Assembly (NCBI RefSeq): GCF_011040385.1
Contig: NZ_JAAIKB010000002.1
Span: forward strand, 1 to 64,000
Source of the DNA: Falsiroseomonas algicola
Lineage (GTDB): Bacteria; Pseudomonadota; Alphaproteobacteria; Acetobacterales; Acetobacteraceae
Reading direction: 5' to 3'
Length of the DNA: 64,000 nucleotides
The notes under the pieces were generated by a model, which was not told where the DNA came from, did no database searches, and saw only the letters and a program-made list of their open reading frames with translations. Shown here piece after piece: positions 35,992 to 45,150 of this stretch. The position numbers were made by a program, and so were the translations under genes. Position 1 is the first letter of the stretch; every line of letters starts with the position of its first letter.

Positions 35992-37116
35992 ATGCGCGTT
36001 GCGGTTTTGCGCGAACGGCGCGCGGCGGAGACACGGGTGGCCGCCACGCCGGAGACGGTGAAGAAGCTCATCGGCATGGGATGCACCGTGGCGGTGGAGG
36101 CCGGCGCCGGCCTCTCCTCCGGCATCCCTGACGCCCAGTATGCCGAGGCGGGCGCCGAGGTCGCGGCCGATCCGGCCGCGGCCCTGGCCGGCGCGGGGAT
36201 CGTGCTGGCGGTGCGCGCGCCGGAAGCGGCGGAGCAGGCGCTCATCCCGCGCGGCGCCATCCTGATCGGCACGCTGCAGGCCGACAAGGACGCGGCCAGC
36301 GCCTATGCCAGCGCCGGCATCGATGCCTGCGCCATGGAACTGGCGCCCCGCATCACCCGCGCCCAGTCCATGGACGTGCTGTCCAGCCAGGCGAACCTGG
36401 CGGGCTACCGCGCGGTGGTCGAGGCCGCGGGCGCCTTCGACAAAGCCTTCCCGATGCTGATGACGGCGGCCGGCACGATCAGCGCCGCCAATGTCTTCGT
36501 CATGGGCGCCGGCGTCGCGGGCCTGCAGGCCATCGCGACGGCGCGCCGCCTCGGTGGCCGCGTCTCCGCCACCGACGTCCGCCCGGCGGCGAAGGAGGAG
36601 ATCAAGTCCCTCGGCGCCAGCTTCGTCGGCTATGAGGATGAGGAGAGCAAGGCGGCCCAGACCGCGGGCGGCTACGCCAAGCAGCTCTCCGCCAATTTCT
36701 ACGCCGAGCAGGCCAAGGTCGTCGCCGCGCACATCGCCAAGCAGGACATCGTCATCTGCACGGCGCTGGTGCAGGGCCGCAAGGCGCCGACGCTGGTGAC
36801 GGAAGCGATGGTCGCCTCCATGAAGCCGGGCAGCGTGATCGTGGACATCGCGGCCGATGCCGGCGGCAACGTCGCCGTCACCCAGCCGGGGCAGGAGACG
36901 CTGACCGCGAATGGCGTGAAGGTGCTGGGCTTCACCAACTGGCCCGGCCGCATCCCCGCCGCCGCCTCCGCCCTCTATGCGCGCAACCTCCTGACCTTCC
37001 TGACCACCTTCTGGGACAAGGAAGCGAAGAAGCCCGCCATGCCGGCCGAGGATGACATCGTGAAGGGCGTCACGCTCACCCGCGGCGGCGCCGTGGTCCA
37101 TCCCTCGCTGGCCTGA
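35992..37116 (+). CDS. pntAA: NAD(P) transhydrogenase subunit alpha 1 (PntAA)
   Basis: The 374-residue protein is the NAD(H)-binding peripheral subunit (domain I) of proton-translocating transhydrogenase. It shows RRAAETRVAATPETVKKL, ARITRAQSMDVLSSQANLAGY (as PRITRAQSMDVLSSQAN), VMGAGVAGLQAIATARRLG and DIAADAGGN. As in Rhodospirillum, the alpha chain is split from the membrane part. A TTG codon directly precedes the ATG at 35992; the ATG is preferred. It heads the operon pntAA-pntAB-pntB. Confidence 0.95.
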   Translation: MRVAVLRERRAAETRVAATPETVKKLIGMGCTVAVEAGAGLSSGIPDAQYAEAGAEVAADPAAALAGAGIVLAVRAPEAAEQALIPRGAILIGTLQADKDAASAYASAGIDACAMELAPRITRAQSMDVLSSQANLAGYRAVVEAAGAFDKAFPMLMTAAGTISAANVFVMGAGVAGLQAIATARRLGGRVSATDVRPAAKEEIKSLGASFVGYEDEESKAAQTAGGYAKQLSANFYAEQAKVVAAHIAKQDIVICTALVQGRKAPTLVTEAMVASMKPGSVIVDIAADAGGNVAVTQPGQETLTANGVKVLGFTNWPGRIPAAASALYARNLLTFLTTFWDKEAKKPAMPAEDDIVKGVTLTRGGAVVHPSLA

Positions 37117-37127
37117 GGAGCATTCCG

Positions 37128-37535
37128 ATGAACGCGATCGACATCGCCAACCAGGCCAGCGCCCGCGCGCAGGAGGCCATGACCCTGGCCGAGCAGGCGC
37201 GCCAGCTCGCCATCGCCGGGGCCACGGCCGTGGCCCCCGTCGCCGCCGCGGCGGAGCCTTTCCTGCTGCTGCTGACGATCTTCCTGCTGGCCTGCTTCGT
37301 CGGCTACCACGTGGTGTGGAACGTCACGCCGGCGCTGCATTCGCCGCTGATGGGCGTCACCAACGCCATCTCCTCCGTCATCGTCGTGGGCGCGATCCTG
37401 GCGACGGGCCTGTCCGACAGCATCGCCGCCAAGATCTTCGGCTTCCTCGCCGTGACGCTGGCCGCGGTGAACATCTTCGGCGGCTTCATGGTCACCCGGC
37501 GCATGCTCGCCATGTTCAAGAAGAAGGGGAGCTGA
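37128..37535 (+). CDS. pntAB: NAD(P) transhydrogenase subunit alpha 2 (PntAB)
   Basis: The 135-residue membrane protein carries the small hydrophobic part of domain II: FLLLLTIFLLACFVGYHVVW, TPALHSPLMGVTNAISSVIVVGAIL, and FGFLAVTLAAVNIFGGFMVTRRML. Together with PntB it forms the proton channel. GAGGAG precedes the ATG, twelve bases after pntAA. The N-terminal 40 residues are an alanine/glutamine-rich helix, longer than in many homologues. Confidence 0.95.
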   Translation: MNAIDIANQASARAQEAMTLAEQARQLAIAGATAVAPVAAAAEPFLLLLTIFLLACFVGYHVVWNVTPALHSPLMGVTNAISSVIVVGAILATGLSDSIAAKIFGFLAVTLAAVNIFGGFMVTRRMLAMFKKKGS

Positions 37536-37539
37536 GCCG

Positions 37540-38952
37540 ATGGCCCAGACGCTCTCGACGCTGGCGTATCTCGTCGCCTCCGTCCTCTTCATCCTGGCGC
37601 TGCGCGGCCTCTCGAACCCCGAGACCAGCCGCCAGGGCAACCTCTTCGGCATGGTCGGCATGGCGATCGCCGTGGTCGCCACGCTCTTGAAACCCGGCAT
37701 GGGCGCGGGCGGCATCGTCATCGTCCTCGCCGGCCTCGCCATCGGCGGCACCATCGGCACGGTGCTGGCGCAGCGCATCCAGATGACCTCGCTGCCCCAG
37801 CTCGTCGCGGCCTTCCACTCCCTGGTCGGCATGGCGGCGGTCTTCGTGGCGGCGGCCGCCTTCTACGCGCCGGAGTCCTTCGGCATCGGCGTGCCCGGCA
37901 ACATCAAGGGCGCGTCCCTGGTGGAGATGTCGCTCGGCCTCGCCATCGGCGCCATCACCTTCTCCGGCTCCGTGATCGCCTTCGCGAAGCTCGATGGCCG
38001 CATGTCCGGCTCGCCCATCATCTTCAAGGGCCAGCACATGCTGAACGCGGCGCTCGGCGCGCTGCTGCTGGTGCTGGTCATCGCCTTCGTCATCACGGGC
38101 AGCCCGGTCCTGTTCTGGCTGATCGCGATCCTGTCCTTCGCGCTGGGCTTCCTGCTGATCATCCCGATCGGCGGCGCGGACATGCCGGTCGTCGTCTCCA
38201 TGCTGAACAGCTATTCCGGCTGGGCGGCGGCGGGCATCGGCTTCACCATCGGCAACCTGCTGCTGATCGTGACCGGCGCGCTGGTCGGTGCCTCCGGCGC
38301 CATCCTGTCCTACATCATGTGCAAGGGCATGAACCGCAGCATCGTCAACGTGCTGCTGGGCGGCTTCGGCGGTGATGGCGGCGCGGCGGCGGCGGGCGGC
38401 GGCGCGGGTGCCGCGGACCGTGCGCCGGTGAAGGCCGGCAGCCCGGAAGACGCGGCCTACATCATGAAGAACGCGCAGAAGATCATCATCGTGCCGGGCT
38501 ACGGCATGGCGGTGGCCCAGGCGCAGCAGGTCGTCCGCGAAATGGCGGACCTGCTGAAGAAGGAAGGCGCCGAGATCTCCTACGCCATCCACCCCGTCGC
38601 GGGCCGCATGCCCGGCCACATGAACGTGCTGCTGGCCGAAGCGAACGTCCCCTATGACGAGGTGCATGAGCTCGAGGAGATCAACGCGGAATTCGCCGAC
38701 GCCGACGTCGCCTACGTCATCGGCGCGAACGACGTGACGAACCCCGCGGCCAAGACCGACAAGTCCTCCGCCATCTACGGCATGCCGATCCTCGACGTGG
38801 AGCGCGCCAAGACCGTGTTCTTCGTCAAGCGCGGCATGGCGTCCGGCTATGCCGGCGTGGAGAACGAGCTGTTCTTCCGCCCCAACACGATGATGCTGTT
38901 CGGCGACGCCAAGAAGGTCACGCAGCAGATCGTGCAGAGCCTGCAGAAGTAA
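37540..38952 (+). CDS. pntB: NAD(P) transhydrogenase subunit beta (PntB)
   Basis: The 470-residue protein has an N-terminal membrane domain with about eight to nine helices (including LVAAFHSLVGMAAVFVA and GADMPVVVSMLNSYSGWAAAGIGF) and a C-terminal NADP(H)-binding domain III (KIIIVPGYGMAVAQAQQVV, HPVAGRMPGHMNVLLAEANVPYD, VIGANDVTNPAAKTD, FVKRGMASGYAGV). It completes the pump that makes NADPH at the expense of the proton gradient. It is followed by terminator hairpins. Confidence 0.96.
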   Translation: MAQTLSTLAYLVASVLFILALRGLSNPETSRQGNLFGMVGMAIAVVATLLKPGMGAGGIVIVLAGLAIGGTIGTVLAQRIQMTSLPQLVAAFHSLVGMAAVFVAAAAFYAPESFGIGVPGNIKGASLVEMSLGLAIGAITFSGSVIAFAKLDGRMSGSPIIFKGQHMLNAALGALLLVLVIAFVITGSPVLFWLIAILSFALGFLLIIPIGGADMPVVVSMLNSYSGWAAAGIGFTIGNLLLIVTGALVGASGAILSYIMCKGMNRSIVNVLLGGFGGDGGAAAAGGGAGAADRAPVKAGSPEDAAYIMKNAQKIIIVPGYGMAVAQAQQVVREMADLLKKEGAEISYAIHPVAGRMPGHMNVLLAEANVPYDEVHELEEINAEFADADVAYVIGANDVTNPAAKTDKSSAIYGMPILDVERAKTVFFVKRGMASGYAGVENELFFRPNTMMLFGDAKKVTQQIVQSLQK

Positions 38953-38970
38953 TCGCGGCACTTCACACGG

Positions 38971-39053
38971 CGGCCGCCGAAAGGCGGCCGGGCGCCCGGC
39001 GCTTCCGGGCAGGAACGACGGGAAGGGGGGTCGCCGAGGCGGCCCCCTTTTTC
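38971..39053 (+). terminator. Terminators after the pnt operon
   Basis: Two hairpins follow pntB. The first is CGGCCGCC-GAAA-GGCGGCCG (38971-38990) with a GNRA loop. The second pairs AAGGGGG with CCCCCTT (about 39023-39050) and runs into TTTTT, a classical intrinsic terminator. The convergent BLUF gene ends just beyond. Confidence 0.8.
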
Positions 39054-39055
39054 GT

Positions 39056-39511
39056 TCAGGCCGCCTCGGCCACCGTGCCGAAGGGCGTCGCCGCGAAGGC
39101 CGCCGGCCCGCCGCGCACCACGGCCCGCAGGGTCAGCACCAGCGCCATGGCGTCGTTCCGGATCGCCATCTCCGCCGGCACCATGTCGAGATCCGAGAGA
39201 TAGGCCATCGTCCAGGTCGCGAAGCAGCGCGATGGCGTCGGCGCCTGGTGCAGCAGCCGCACGTCGTGATGCCGCTCATCCTGCCGGATCACGTCGAACA
39301 TCCCCGCCACCAGATCCGGCGGCCCCTCCAGCGTCTGCGCGAAGCGGCCATGGCCGGACACCAGCAGCCCCGAGAGGCGCCAGGTCGCGTTCTTCACGCG
39401 GGACACGCCGAGGATCTGCTCCACCAGCGCTGCCTCCTCCAGATGCATGGTCTGGGCGGCGCGACGGCTGGTGTAGATGATTCGCGTCAGCGGAGCGGGA
39501 AGGCTCGACAT
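39056..39511 (-). CDS. BLUF-domain blue-light photoreceptor 1
   Basis: The 151-residue protein is a short BLUF protein, an FAD-binding blue-light sensor. The key residues of the AppA-type flavin pocket are present: Tyr13 (TRIIYTSR), Asn41 (KNATWRLSG), Gln59 (FAQTLEGP), Trp100 and Met102 (ATWTMAY); the N-Q, Q-W and W-M spacings equal those in AppA (18, 41, 2). No output domain follows; the C-terminal 40 residues are helical. It lies 70 bases downstream of a second BLUF gene on the same strand. AGGAGG is eleven bases before the ATG. Confidence 0.92.
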   Translation of the reverse strand: MSSLPAPLTRIIYTSRRAAQTMHLEEAALVEQILGVSRVKNATWRLSGLLVSGHGRFAQTLEGPPDLVAGMFDVIRQDERHHDVRLLHQAPTPSRCFATWTMAYLSDLDMVPAEMAIRNDAMALVLTLRAVVRGGPAAFAATPFGTVAEAA

Positions 39512-39581
39512 GGGAGTGATCGCCTCCTGTGAGGCGAATATCTTATATGGGACGAACCCTAATGCGCGGTTAAGCGCAGTC

Positions 39582-39998
39582 TCAGGCCCCGAGTTCGCCG
39601 GTATGCAGCAGCGTGCGCAGCCGCATGAGCATGAGGAGGGAGGCATTGCCCGCCGCGAATTCCGCCGGCACCTCGTCCAGGTCCCGCAGCAGGGCCATGC
39701 TCCAGCTCGGGAAGATGCGGTCCTCCACCACATCCACCTTCACCACGCGCATGTCGGTGTGCCGCGTGTCGCGCTGGATCACCGTCAGCAGGCCGCGCAC
39801 CACCAGCGGCCTGCCTTCCAGCACCTGGGCGAAGGCGCCCTTGCCGTGGACCAGCACGCCGGTGACGCCGCGGCGGGGATTGTTGCGCCGCGCCGAATCC
39901 ACGATCCGCGCCACCACCTGGTCCTCGACGTCGGCCTGGTCCTCGCAAAGGCGGCTCGTATAGACCACGCGGTGGAGCCGCTGATCGCTGGTGACCAT
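39582..39998 (-). CDS. BLUF-domain blue-light photoreceptor 2
   Basis: The 138-residue protein is another stand-alone BLUF domain. Tyr13 (RVVYTSR), Asn40 (RNNPRRGVTG), Gln58 (FAQVLEGR), Trp99 and Met101 (PSWSMAL) are all in place with the family spacing. It is only moderately similar to BLUF protein 1, so the pair is an old duplication or two separate acquisitions. The start is uncertain: ATG at 39998 is preferred because the BLUF domain begins soon after; an ATG 15 codons earlier exists. The output partner is unknown. Confidence 0.9.
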   Translation of the reverse strand: MVTSDQRLHRVVYTSRLCEDQADVEDQVVARIVDSARRNNPRRGVTGVLVHGKGAFAQVLEGRPLVVRGLLTVIQRDTRHTDMRVVKVDVVEDRIFPSWSMALLRDLDEVPAEFAAGNASLLMLMRLRTLLHTGELGA

Positions 39999-40069
39999 TC
40001 CTGCCGTCCCGGCACTGTGCGTGCTGCCGGTTTGGTCCCGCATTGTGAACGCTGCGTTGCCCGGCCGCG

Positions 40070-41368
40070 TTACCCCGCCTGGGAAGGCAGGGTTCGCATG
40101 GCCGTGGCGAAAGAGGCCAGCGCCTGGTCGATGTCGCGATCCTCATGCGCCGTCGCGATGTAGTATTTGCTGTCGCCCTTCAGGATGCCGCCGGCACGCA
40201 TGGCGCGGTTCACATGCGCGGCCATCGCCTTGTCCGCCCGCAGCGTCGCGCGATAGTCGCCCACCGCCCCCTCGGTGAAGACCAGGTCGAAGAGCGGAGG
40301 CTCGCCCACCACCTGCGCCGCGATTCCGGCGCGCGCGACCTCCGCCGCCAGCCCGTCCATCAGCGCCCGGCCGCGCGCGAAGACGCCCTCATAGGCGCCG
40401 GGCCGGCGCAGCACTTCCAGCGTCTTGAGCCCCGCCACGGCGGCGATCGGGTTGCCGGACAGCGTCCCCACCTGCATCAGGAACCGGTCCTCGCCCACCG
40501 CCGCACGGTCGAACAGCGCCATGATCTCGGCCCTGCCCACCACCGCGGCCAGCGGAAACCCGCCGCCGATCACCTTGCCCAGCGTGCAGAGATCCGGCGT
40601 CACGCCGTAGTAGTCCTGCGCGCCGCCATAGGCGAAGCGGAAGCCCGTCACGACCTCGTCGAAGATCAGCACGATCCCGAAGCGCGTGCAGAGGTCGCGC
40701 AGCCCCTGGAGGAACCCCGGCGCCGGCGGGATCAGCCGCTGCAGCGGCTCCACGATGATGCCCGCGATCTCCTCGTGCCGCGCCTCCACCAGCCGTGTCA
40801 CGGCCTCGAGGTCGTTGAAGGGCGAGACCAGCACCTCGTCCCGCACCGCGCGGGGGATGCCCGGGCTGTCCGGCACCGCCTGCGGGAAGTTGGCGAGCTG
40901 CCGGGGCGCCAGCGACATCAGCCCGTAATCGCTCATGCCGTGGTAGCCGCCCTCGAACTTCACGATCCGGTCGCGGCCGCGGAAGGCGCGGGCGAGTCGC
41001 ATGGCGTAGAGATCGGCCTCGGAGCCGGAGGAGACGTAGCGCAGCTGCTCCGCGCAGGGCACGGCTTCCACGATCGCCTCGGCCAGGGCGATGCCGGCCT
41101 CGTTGTTGGCGAAGAAGGTGGTGCCGCGCGAAAGCTGCTCCCGCACCGCTTCCAGCACCTCGGGATGGCCATGGCCGATGAACATCGGACCGGAGCCCAA
41201 CAGGAAATCGACATATTCCCGCCCCGCCACGTCCCAGACGCGCCCGCCCTGGCCATGGCTGACGATGACGTCGCCAGGGAAGTTGCCGAAGGTGCCGCCC
41301 GGCAGCACGCGTCGGGCGCGTGCCTTCAGCGCTTCCTCCCGGTCCCCAACCTGCACCGGCATGTCCAT
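40070..41368 (-). CDS. Class III aminotransferase, glutamate-1-semialdehyde-mutase-like
   Basis: The 432-residue PLP enzyme belongs to the class III aminotransferases near GSA aminomutase (HemL). It shows VLPGGTFGNFP, VDFLLGSGPMFIGHGHPEV, YVSSGSEADLYAMRLAR, IIVEPLQRLIPP, IFDEVVTGFRFAYGGAQ, and the PLP lysine in CTLGKVIGGGFPLAAVVG. Differences from true HemL in the active-site loop, and its isolated position, suggest a decarboxylase or aminotransferase of another amino acid and not tetrapyrrole synthesis. GGAGG precedes the ATG. Confidence 0.88.
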   Translation of the reverse strand: MDMPVQVGDREEALKARARRVLPGGTFGNFPGDVIVSHGQGGRVWDVAGREYVDFLLGSGPMFIGHGHPEVLEAVREQLSRGTTFFANNEAGIALAEAIVEAVPCAEQLRYVSSGSEADLYAMRLARAFRGRDRIVKFEGGYHGMSDYGLMSLAPRQLANFPQAVPDSPGIPRAVRDEVLVSPFNDLEAVTRLVEARHEEIAGIIVEPLQRLIPPAPGFLQGLRDLCTRFGIVLIFDEVVTGFRFAYGGAQDYYGVTPDLCTLGKVIGGGFPLAAVVGRAEIMALFDRAAVGEDRFLMQVGTLSGNPIAAVAGLKTLEVLRRPGAYEGVFARGRALMDGLAAEVARAGIAAQVVGEPPLFDLVFTEGAVGDYRATLRADKAMAAHVNRAMRAGGILKGDSKYYIATAHEDRDIDQALASFATAMRTLPSQAG

Positions 41369-41426
41369 GGCCCCGCCTCCAGCTGTCCGCTGCGAGTAGA
41401 GGGCGCCAGGCGCCAGGCGGGCAAGA

Positions 41427-42929
41427 TCAATGCCCGGCGGAGGCCACCGCTGTCCCGTTCGGTCCCGGGGGCTTGTCGTGCCGGCCAAGCCTGTCCACCA
41501 GGCTGCGCGTCGCCTCGTTCATGCCCGTGATGTCCACCGGCACCCCGTGGTGGCGGAACTTCAGCACCACGCGGTCCAGCGCGTTGATCGCGGTGATGTC
41601 CCAGAAATGCGTGGCATGCAGGTCGATCACCACGCCCTTCGCCTCCTCCCGGAAGTCGAAGGCGCCGTGGAAGGCCTCGGCGGTGGCGAAGAAGATCTGC
41701 CCCGTCACGCGATAGCGCCGCACCCCGTCTTCCATCAGCGACTCCACGCCGAAGAACCGGGAAACCTTCTGTGCGAAGAACAGCCCGCTCAGCACCACCC
41801 CCGCCAGCACGCCCTTCGCCAGGTCATGCGTGGCCAGCACCACGCCGACGGTGGCCAGCATGACGATGCTGGAGCTGCGGGGATGCGTGACCAGCGTGCG
41901 CAGCGAGTGCCACTGGAAGGTGTTGATCGAGACCATGACCATCACCGCCACCAGCGCTGGCATCGGGATCTGCGTCACCCAGGGGCCAAGGGCCACGATC
42001 AGGAACAGCAGGAAGACACCCGCCCAGAGGCAGGACAGCCGCCCCCTGCCGCCGGAGGAGACGTTGATGACGGACTGCCCGATCATCGCGCAGCCCGCCA
42101 TGCCGCCGAACAACCCCGCCGTGATGTTGCCGAGCCCCTGTCCCGCGCATTCCCGGTTCTTGTTCGAATCCGTGTCCGTCATCTCGTCGATGATCGCCGC
42201 CGTCATCAGGCTTTCCAGCAACCCGACCATCGCGAGCGTCGCCGCATAGGGGAGGATGATGCGCAGCGTCTCCAGGTTCAGCGGCACGCTGGGCCAGGCG
42301 AAGGCCGGCAGGTCGCTCGGCAATTCGCCCATGTCGCCCACCGTCCGGACATCCAGCCCCGTTGCCATGGCGAAGCCCGTCAGCAGCACGATGGTGACGA
42401 GGGGGGAGGGGATGACGGTCGTGATCCGCGGCAGCCCGTAGATGATGACCAGTCCCACCGCGACCATCGCATAGACTGGCCAGCCCATCATCTCCCACCG
42501 GGGCCCGACCAGTTCCGGTAGCTGCGCCATGAAGATCAGGATGGCCAGCGCATTGACGAAGCCGGTCACGACCGACCGCGACACGAAGCGCATCAGGTCG
42601 CCGAGCCGCAACAGGCTGGCGCCGATCTGCAGGACGCCGGTCAGGATCGTTGCGGCCAGCAGGTAGGGTACGCCGTGATCCCGCACCAGCGTCACCATCA
42701 CCACCGCCATGGCGCCCGTGGCGGCTGAGATCATGGCCGGCCGGCCGCCGGCGATGGCGGTGACGACGGCGATGCAGAAGGAGGCGTAGAGGCCGAGCTT
42801 CGGATCGACCCCCGCCATGATGGAAAAGGCGATCGCCTCCGGGATCAGAGCGAGCGCGACGACCGTGCCGGCCAGCAGGTCGCGCGTGATGTCCGGCGCC
42901 CATTCGGCGCGGAGTTTCGAGAGGGACAT
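41427..42929 (-). CDS. SulP-family anion transporter with STAS domain
   Basis: The 500-residue protein has about ten to twelve membrane segments of the SulP type ([83 protein letters not shown]) and a C-terminal STAS domain ([27 protein letters not shown]). Family members carry sulfate, bicarbonate or dicarboxylates, usually with Na+ or H+. The YALSFSIMAGV-like signature is present as [12 protein letters not shown]. It converges with nothing and lies upstream of the aminotransferase on the same strand with a 58-base gap. Confidence 0.92.
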   Translation of the reverse strand: MSLSKLRAEWAPDITRDLLAGTVVALALIPEAIAFSIMAGVDPKLGLYASFCIAVVTAIAGGRPAMISAATGAMAVVMVTLVRDHGVPYLLAATILTGVLQIGASLLRLGDLMRFVSRSVVTGFVNALAILIFMAQLPELVGPRWEMMGWPVYAMVAVGLVIIYGLPRITTVIPSPLVTIVLLTGFAMATGLDVRTVGDMGELPSDLPAFAWPSVPLNLETLRIILPYAATLAMVGLLESLMTAAIIDEMTDTDSNKNRECAGQGLGNITAGLFGGMAGCAMIGQSVINVSSGGRGRLSCLWAGVFLLFLIVALGPWVTQIPMPALVAVMVMVSINTFQWHSLRTLVTHPRSSSIVMLATVGVVLATHDLAKGVLAGVVLSGLFFAQKVSRFFGVESLMEDGVRRYRVTGQIFFATAEAFHGAFDFREEAKGVVIDLHATHFWDITAINALDRVVLKFRHHGVPVDITGMNEATRSLVDRLGRHDKPPGPNGTAVASAGH

Positions 42930-43283
42930 GGCAATGCTCGGGTCTTGCGGGCCGCGCAGGCGGCCAGGCCTCAGGACGTGCCGCGCGGTGCTGCGGCGAC
43001 GATTCGCTAACCGGCAAGGACCGCCGTTACGGCGGCGCCAGCACAGCCCTCAGGCGAACGAGGTTTCGACCCATCGCGGCAGGGCTACAGGCTTTCCTGC
43101 TGCGCCGCAACATGCGGATTGGGAAGGCAACAACGCCAAAAGCCGCGGCTAGCGAGGGCACAAGCCATCGCACCGCGGCCTTTCGGCATCGGAACCGACC
43201 ATCGATCGGTGTCGGCATCATGCTCCGCCGGGGAGGGCGGGGAGGGGGTCCTGCCCCCGCAGGCCTGGCGCTACCTCCCGGAA
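42930..43283. other. Intergenic region between SulP and rpsU
   Basis: About 350 bases upstream of the SulP gene and downstream of rpsU. It is somewhat AT-richer around 43000-43210 than the flanks and should hold the SulP promoter. A minus-strand frame at 43027-43221 (64 residues) lacks a ribosome site and is not called. G-rich runs (GGGGAGGGCGGGGAGGGGG, 43231-43249) face rpsU. I see no RNA gene. Confidence 0.4.
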
Positions 43284-43301
43284 CCCGGCGCTCGCGCCGG
43301 G
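43284..43301 (-). terminator. Terminator hairpin after rpsU
   Basis: CCCGGCGC-TC-GCGCCGGG forms a perfect stem 17 bases past the rpsU stop. On the minus strand it is followed by TTCCGGGAGG, with no long T-run. Confidence 0.55.
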
Positions 43302-43317
43302 ACTCGGGAAGGACGGC

Positions 43318-43521
43318 TCAGAAGCCCTCGCGCTCCAGGCGCTTGCGCTCCACCTTGCGGGCGCGGCGAACGGCTTCCGCCGCCTCGCGGGCGCGGCGCT
43401 CGGACGGCTTCTCGTAGTGGCGGCGGAGCTTCATTTCACGGAACACGCCCTCGCGCTGGAGCTTCTTCTTCAGCGCCTTCAGGGCCTGGTCGATGTTATT
43501 GTCGCGGACGACGACCTGCAC
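43318..43521 (-). CDS. rpsU: 30S ribosomal protein S21
   Basis: The 67-residue protein is S21 of the small subunit: [40 protein letters not shown] and a basic tail [16 protein letters not shown]. The start is GTG at 43521, nine bases after a perfect AAGGAGG on the minus strand; no suitable ATG exists. The gene is divergent from def and coq9. In alphaproteobacteria coq9 homologues were first named for being divergent to rpsU, as here. Confidence 0.95.
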   Translation of the reverse strand: MQVVVRDNNIDQALKALKKKLQREGVFREMKLRRHYEKPSERRAREAAEAVRRARKVERKRLEREGF

Positions 43522-43733
43522 GCGGTGGAACCTCCTTGGTTCACTGGGGGTTGATGGCACGAAACGCGGATGCGCGCCGACCGGTTCCGGGCTTGCCCGG
43601 ACCGGCCGACGCGAAGGCGGGTGCCATAGCATGGGCGCCCGGCGCTGTGAAAGACCCTCCCGCACCGCCCGGCACGCATTACGTTAAGGCCAGCGCCCTC
43701 TTCGCGCCCGCAGCATCCGGAACTCCCGCCGCC

Positions 43734-44258
43734 ATGGCCATCCTGAAGATCGCCCGCATGGGCCATCCCGTCCTGATCAAGCCCGCCCTGCGGGTGGAGG
43801 ACCCGAGCGCCCCCGAGATCCGCCGCCTGGTCGCCGACATGGCGGAGACGATGGAGGATGCCCAGGGGTTGGGCCTCGCCGCCCCCCAGGTCCATGTCGG
43901 CCTCCGCCTCTTCGTCTGGCGCGGCGGCGCGGGCAACATCCTCGCCCTCATCAACCCCGAGCTCGAGCCGGTGGGGGAGGAGACGGAGGATGCCTGGGAA
44001 GGCTGCCTCTCCATCCCCGGCCTCCGCGGCTGCGTCCCGCGCGCCAAGCGCATCCGCTTCCGCGGCTTCGACATCGACGGCAACCGCATGGAGGGGGAGG
44101 CCGCCGGCCTGGCCGCCCGCGTCATGCAGCATGAGACCGACCACCTGGACGGCGTGCTCTACCCCATGCGGATGCCGGATCTCAGCCTGCTCGGCTTCAC
44201 CGAGGAACTGTCCCGCGCCGCCGTCCAGGCCCGCGCCACCCAGGGAGACGCCGCATGA
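43734..44258 (+). CDS. def: Peptide deformylase
   Basis: The 174-residue metalloenzyme removes the formyl group from new proteins. All three motifs are present: GLGLAAPQV (GxGLAAPQ), EGCLS (metal Cys) and QHETDHLDG (HExxH with two metal His). The ATG at 43734 fits the family start (ILKIARMGHPVLI). The stop overlaps the coq9 start by four bases (ATGA). Compared with E. coli Def it has a shorter C-terminus. Confidence 0.95.
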   Translation: MAILKIARMGHPVLIKPALRVEDPSAPEIRRLVADMAETMEDAQGLGLAAPQVHVGLRLFVWRGGAGNILALINPELEPVGEETEDAWEGCLSIPGLRGCVPRAKRIRFRGFDIDGNRMEGEAAGLAARVMQHETDHLDGVLYPMRMPDLSLLGFTEELSRAAVQARATQGDAA

Positions 44259-44851
44259 TCGAACGCAGCGAGGAACGGGACAGCGCGCTCCGCGCCGCGC
44301 TCCCGCATGTGCCGAGCCTCGGCTGGACCCGCGCGGCCCTGTCCGCCGGCCTCGCCGATCTCGGCCGCGACGCGCTGGAGCAGGACTGGCTCTTCCCGCG
44401 CGGACCGGTGGAGGCGATCGAGGCCTGGTGCGACCTGGCGGACCGGGAGATGGAGGCGGCGGCCGCTGCCGAGGACCTCTCGGCGCTGCGCACCCCCGCC
44501 CGCATCCGCCGCGTCATCGTGATCCGGCTGGAACAGGCCGCCCCGCACCGGGAGGCGATCCGCCTGGCGCTCGGCCACCAGGCGCTGCCCTGGAACGTCC
44601 CCTCCGCCATGCGCACCGTGGCGCGCACCGCGGACGCCATGTGGGCGGCGGCCGGCGACACCTCCGCCGATTTCTCCTGGTACACCCGCCGCGCCACCCT
44701 CGCCGGCGTCTATGGCGCGACGCTGGCCTTCTGGCTGCAGGATGAGGAGGAGGGCTTCCCGCGGACGCTGGCCTTCCTCGACCGCCGCCTCGCCGGCCTC
44801 GCGAAATTGCAACGTCCCAAGGCGGGGGCGGGCGCGAAACGAGCCGCCTGA
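44255..44851 (+). CDS. coq9: COQ9-family protein (rpsU-divergent family)
   Basis: The 198-residue protein matches the COQ9 family (ALPHVPSLGWTRAALSAGLADLG near the start; LPWNVPSAMRTVARTADAMWAAAGDTSADFSWYTRRATLAGVYGATLAFWL in the lipid-binding C-terminal half). COQ9 binds lipids and aids COQ7-type hydroxylation in ubiquinone synthesis in mitochondria; bacterial homologues are alphaproteobacterial. It is translationally coupled to def and near the divergent rpsU. Confidence 0.93.
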   Translation: MIERSEERDSALRAALPHVPSLGWTRAALSAGLADLGRDALEQDWLFPRGPVEAIEAWCDLADREMEAAAAAEDLSALRTPARIRRVIVIRLEQAAPHREAIRLALGHQALPWNVPSAMRTVARTADAMWAAAGDTSADFSWYTRRATLAGVYGATLAFWLQDEEEGFPRTLAFLDRRLAGLAKLQRPKAGAGAKRAA

Positions 44852-44903
44852 CCCCGCGTTGCCGCCCCACTACCCATCTGGGCAACCCTCGTGGAGACGT
44901 GGC

Positions 44904-44984
44904 ATGCGCGGCATCCTCCTGTGGCTCATCGGCATCCCCATCCCGATCATCATCCTGCTCTGGCTCTTCGGCGTGCTCGGATGA
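44904..44984 (+). CDS. Small membrane protein (26 aa)
   Basis: The frame encodes MRGILLWLIGIPIPIIILLW plus six more residues (LFGVLG), a single hydrophobic helix with a central IPIPIII. GGAGA precedes the ATG. Similar tiny proteins beginning MRGILLWL occur in many alphaproteobacteria, from memory. Function is unknown. Confidence 0.7.
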   Translation: MRGILLWLIGIPIPIIILLWLFGVLG

Positions 44985-45150
44985 CGCTTCAACCGCGTGC
45001 GTCAGGCCCCGGATTAGGCTAGACTTCCCCCATTCCGGGGATGCCGAGGGGGCCGGGGGGCCCCACCCTCTGCTCGGGTCACGCAACGATGGTTGCGCGG
45101 CGCGAGCCGATGCGGCAGGCATGGCATCCTCAAGGGGGAGTTCCCGCGCC

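Noticed and set aside
40070-41368. Assignment of the aminotransferase as HemL for tetrapyrrole synthesis
   Set aside because: Alphaproteobacteria normally use the ALA synthase route, and the sequence differs from true HemL in its conserved loops; kept as HemL-like only.
43027-43221. A 64-residue minus-strand frame between SulP and rpsU
   Set aside because: No ribosome site and no recognisable composition; the region more likely holds promoters.
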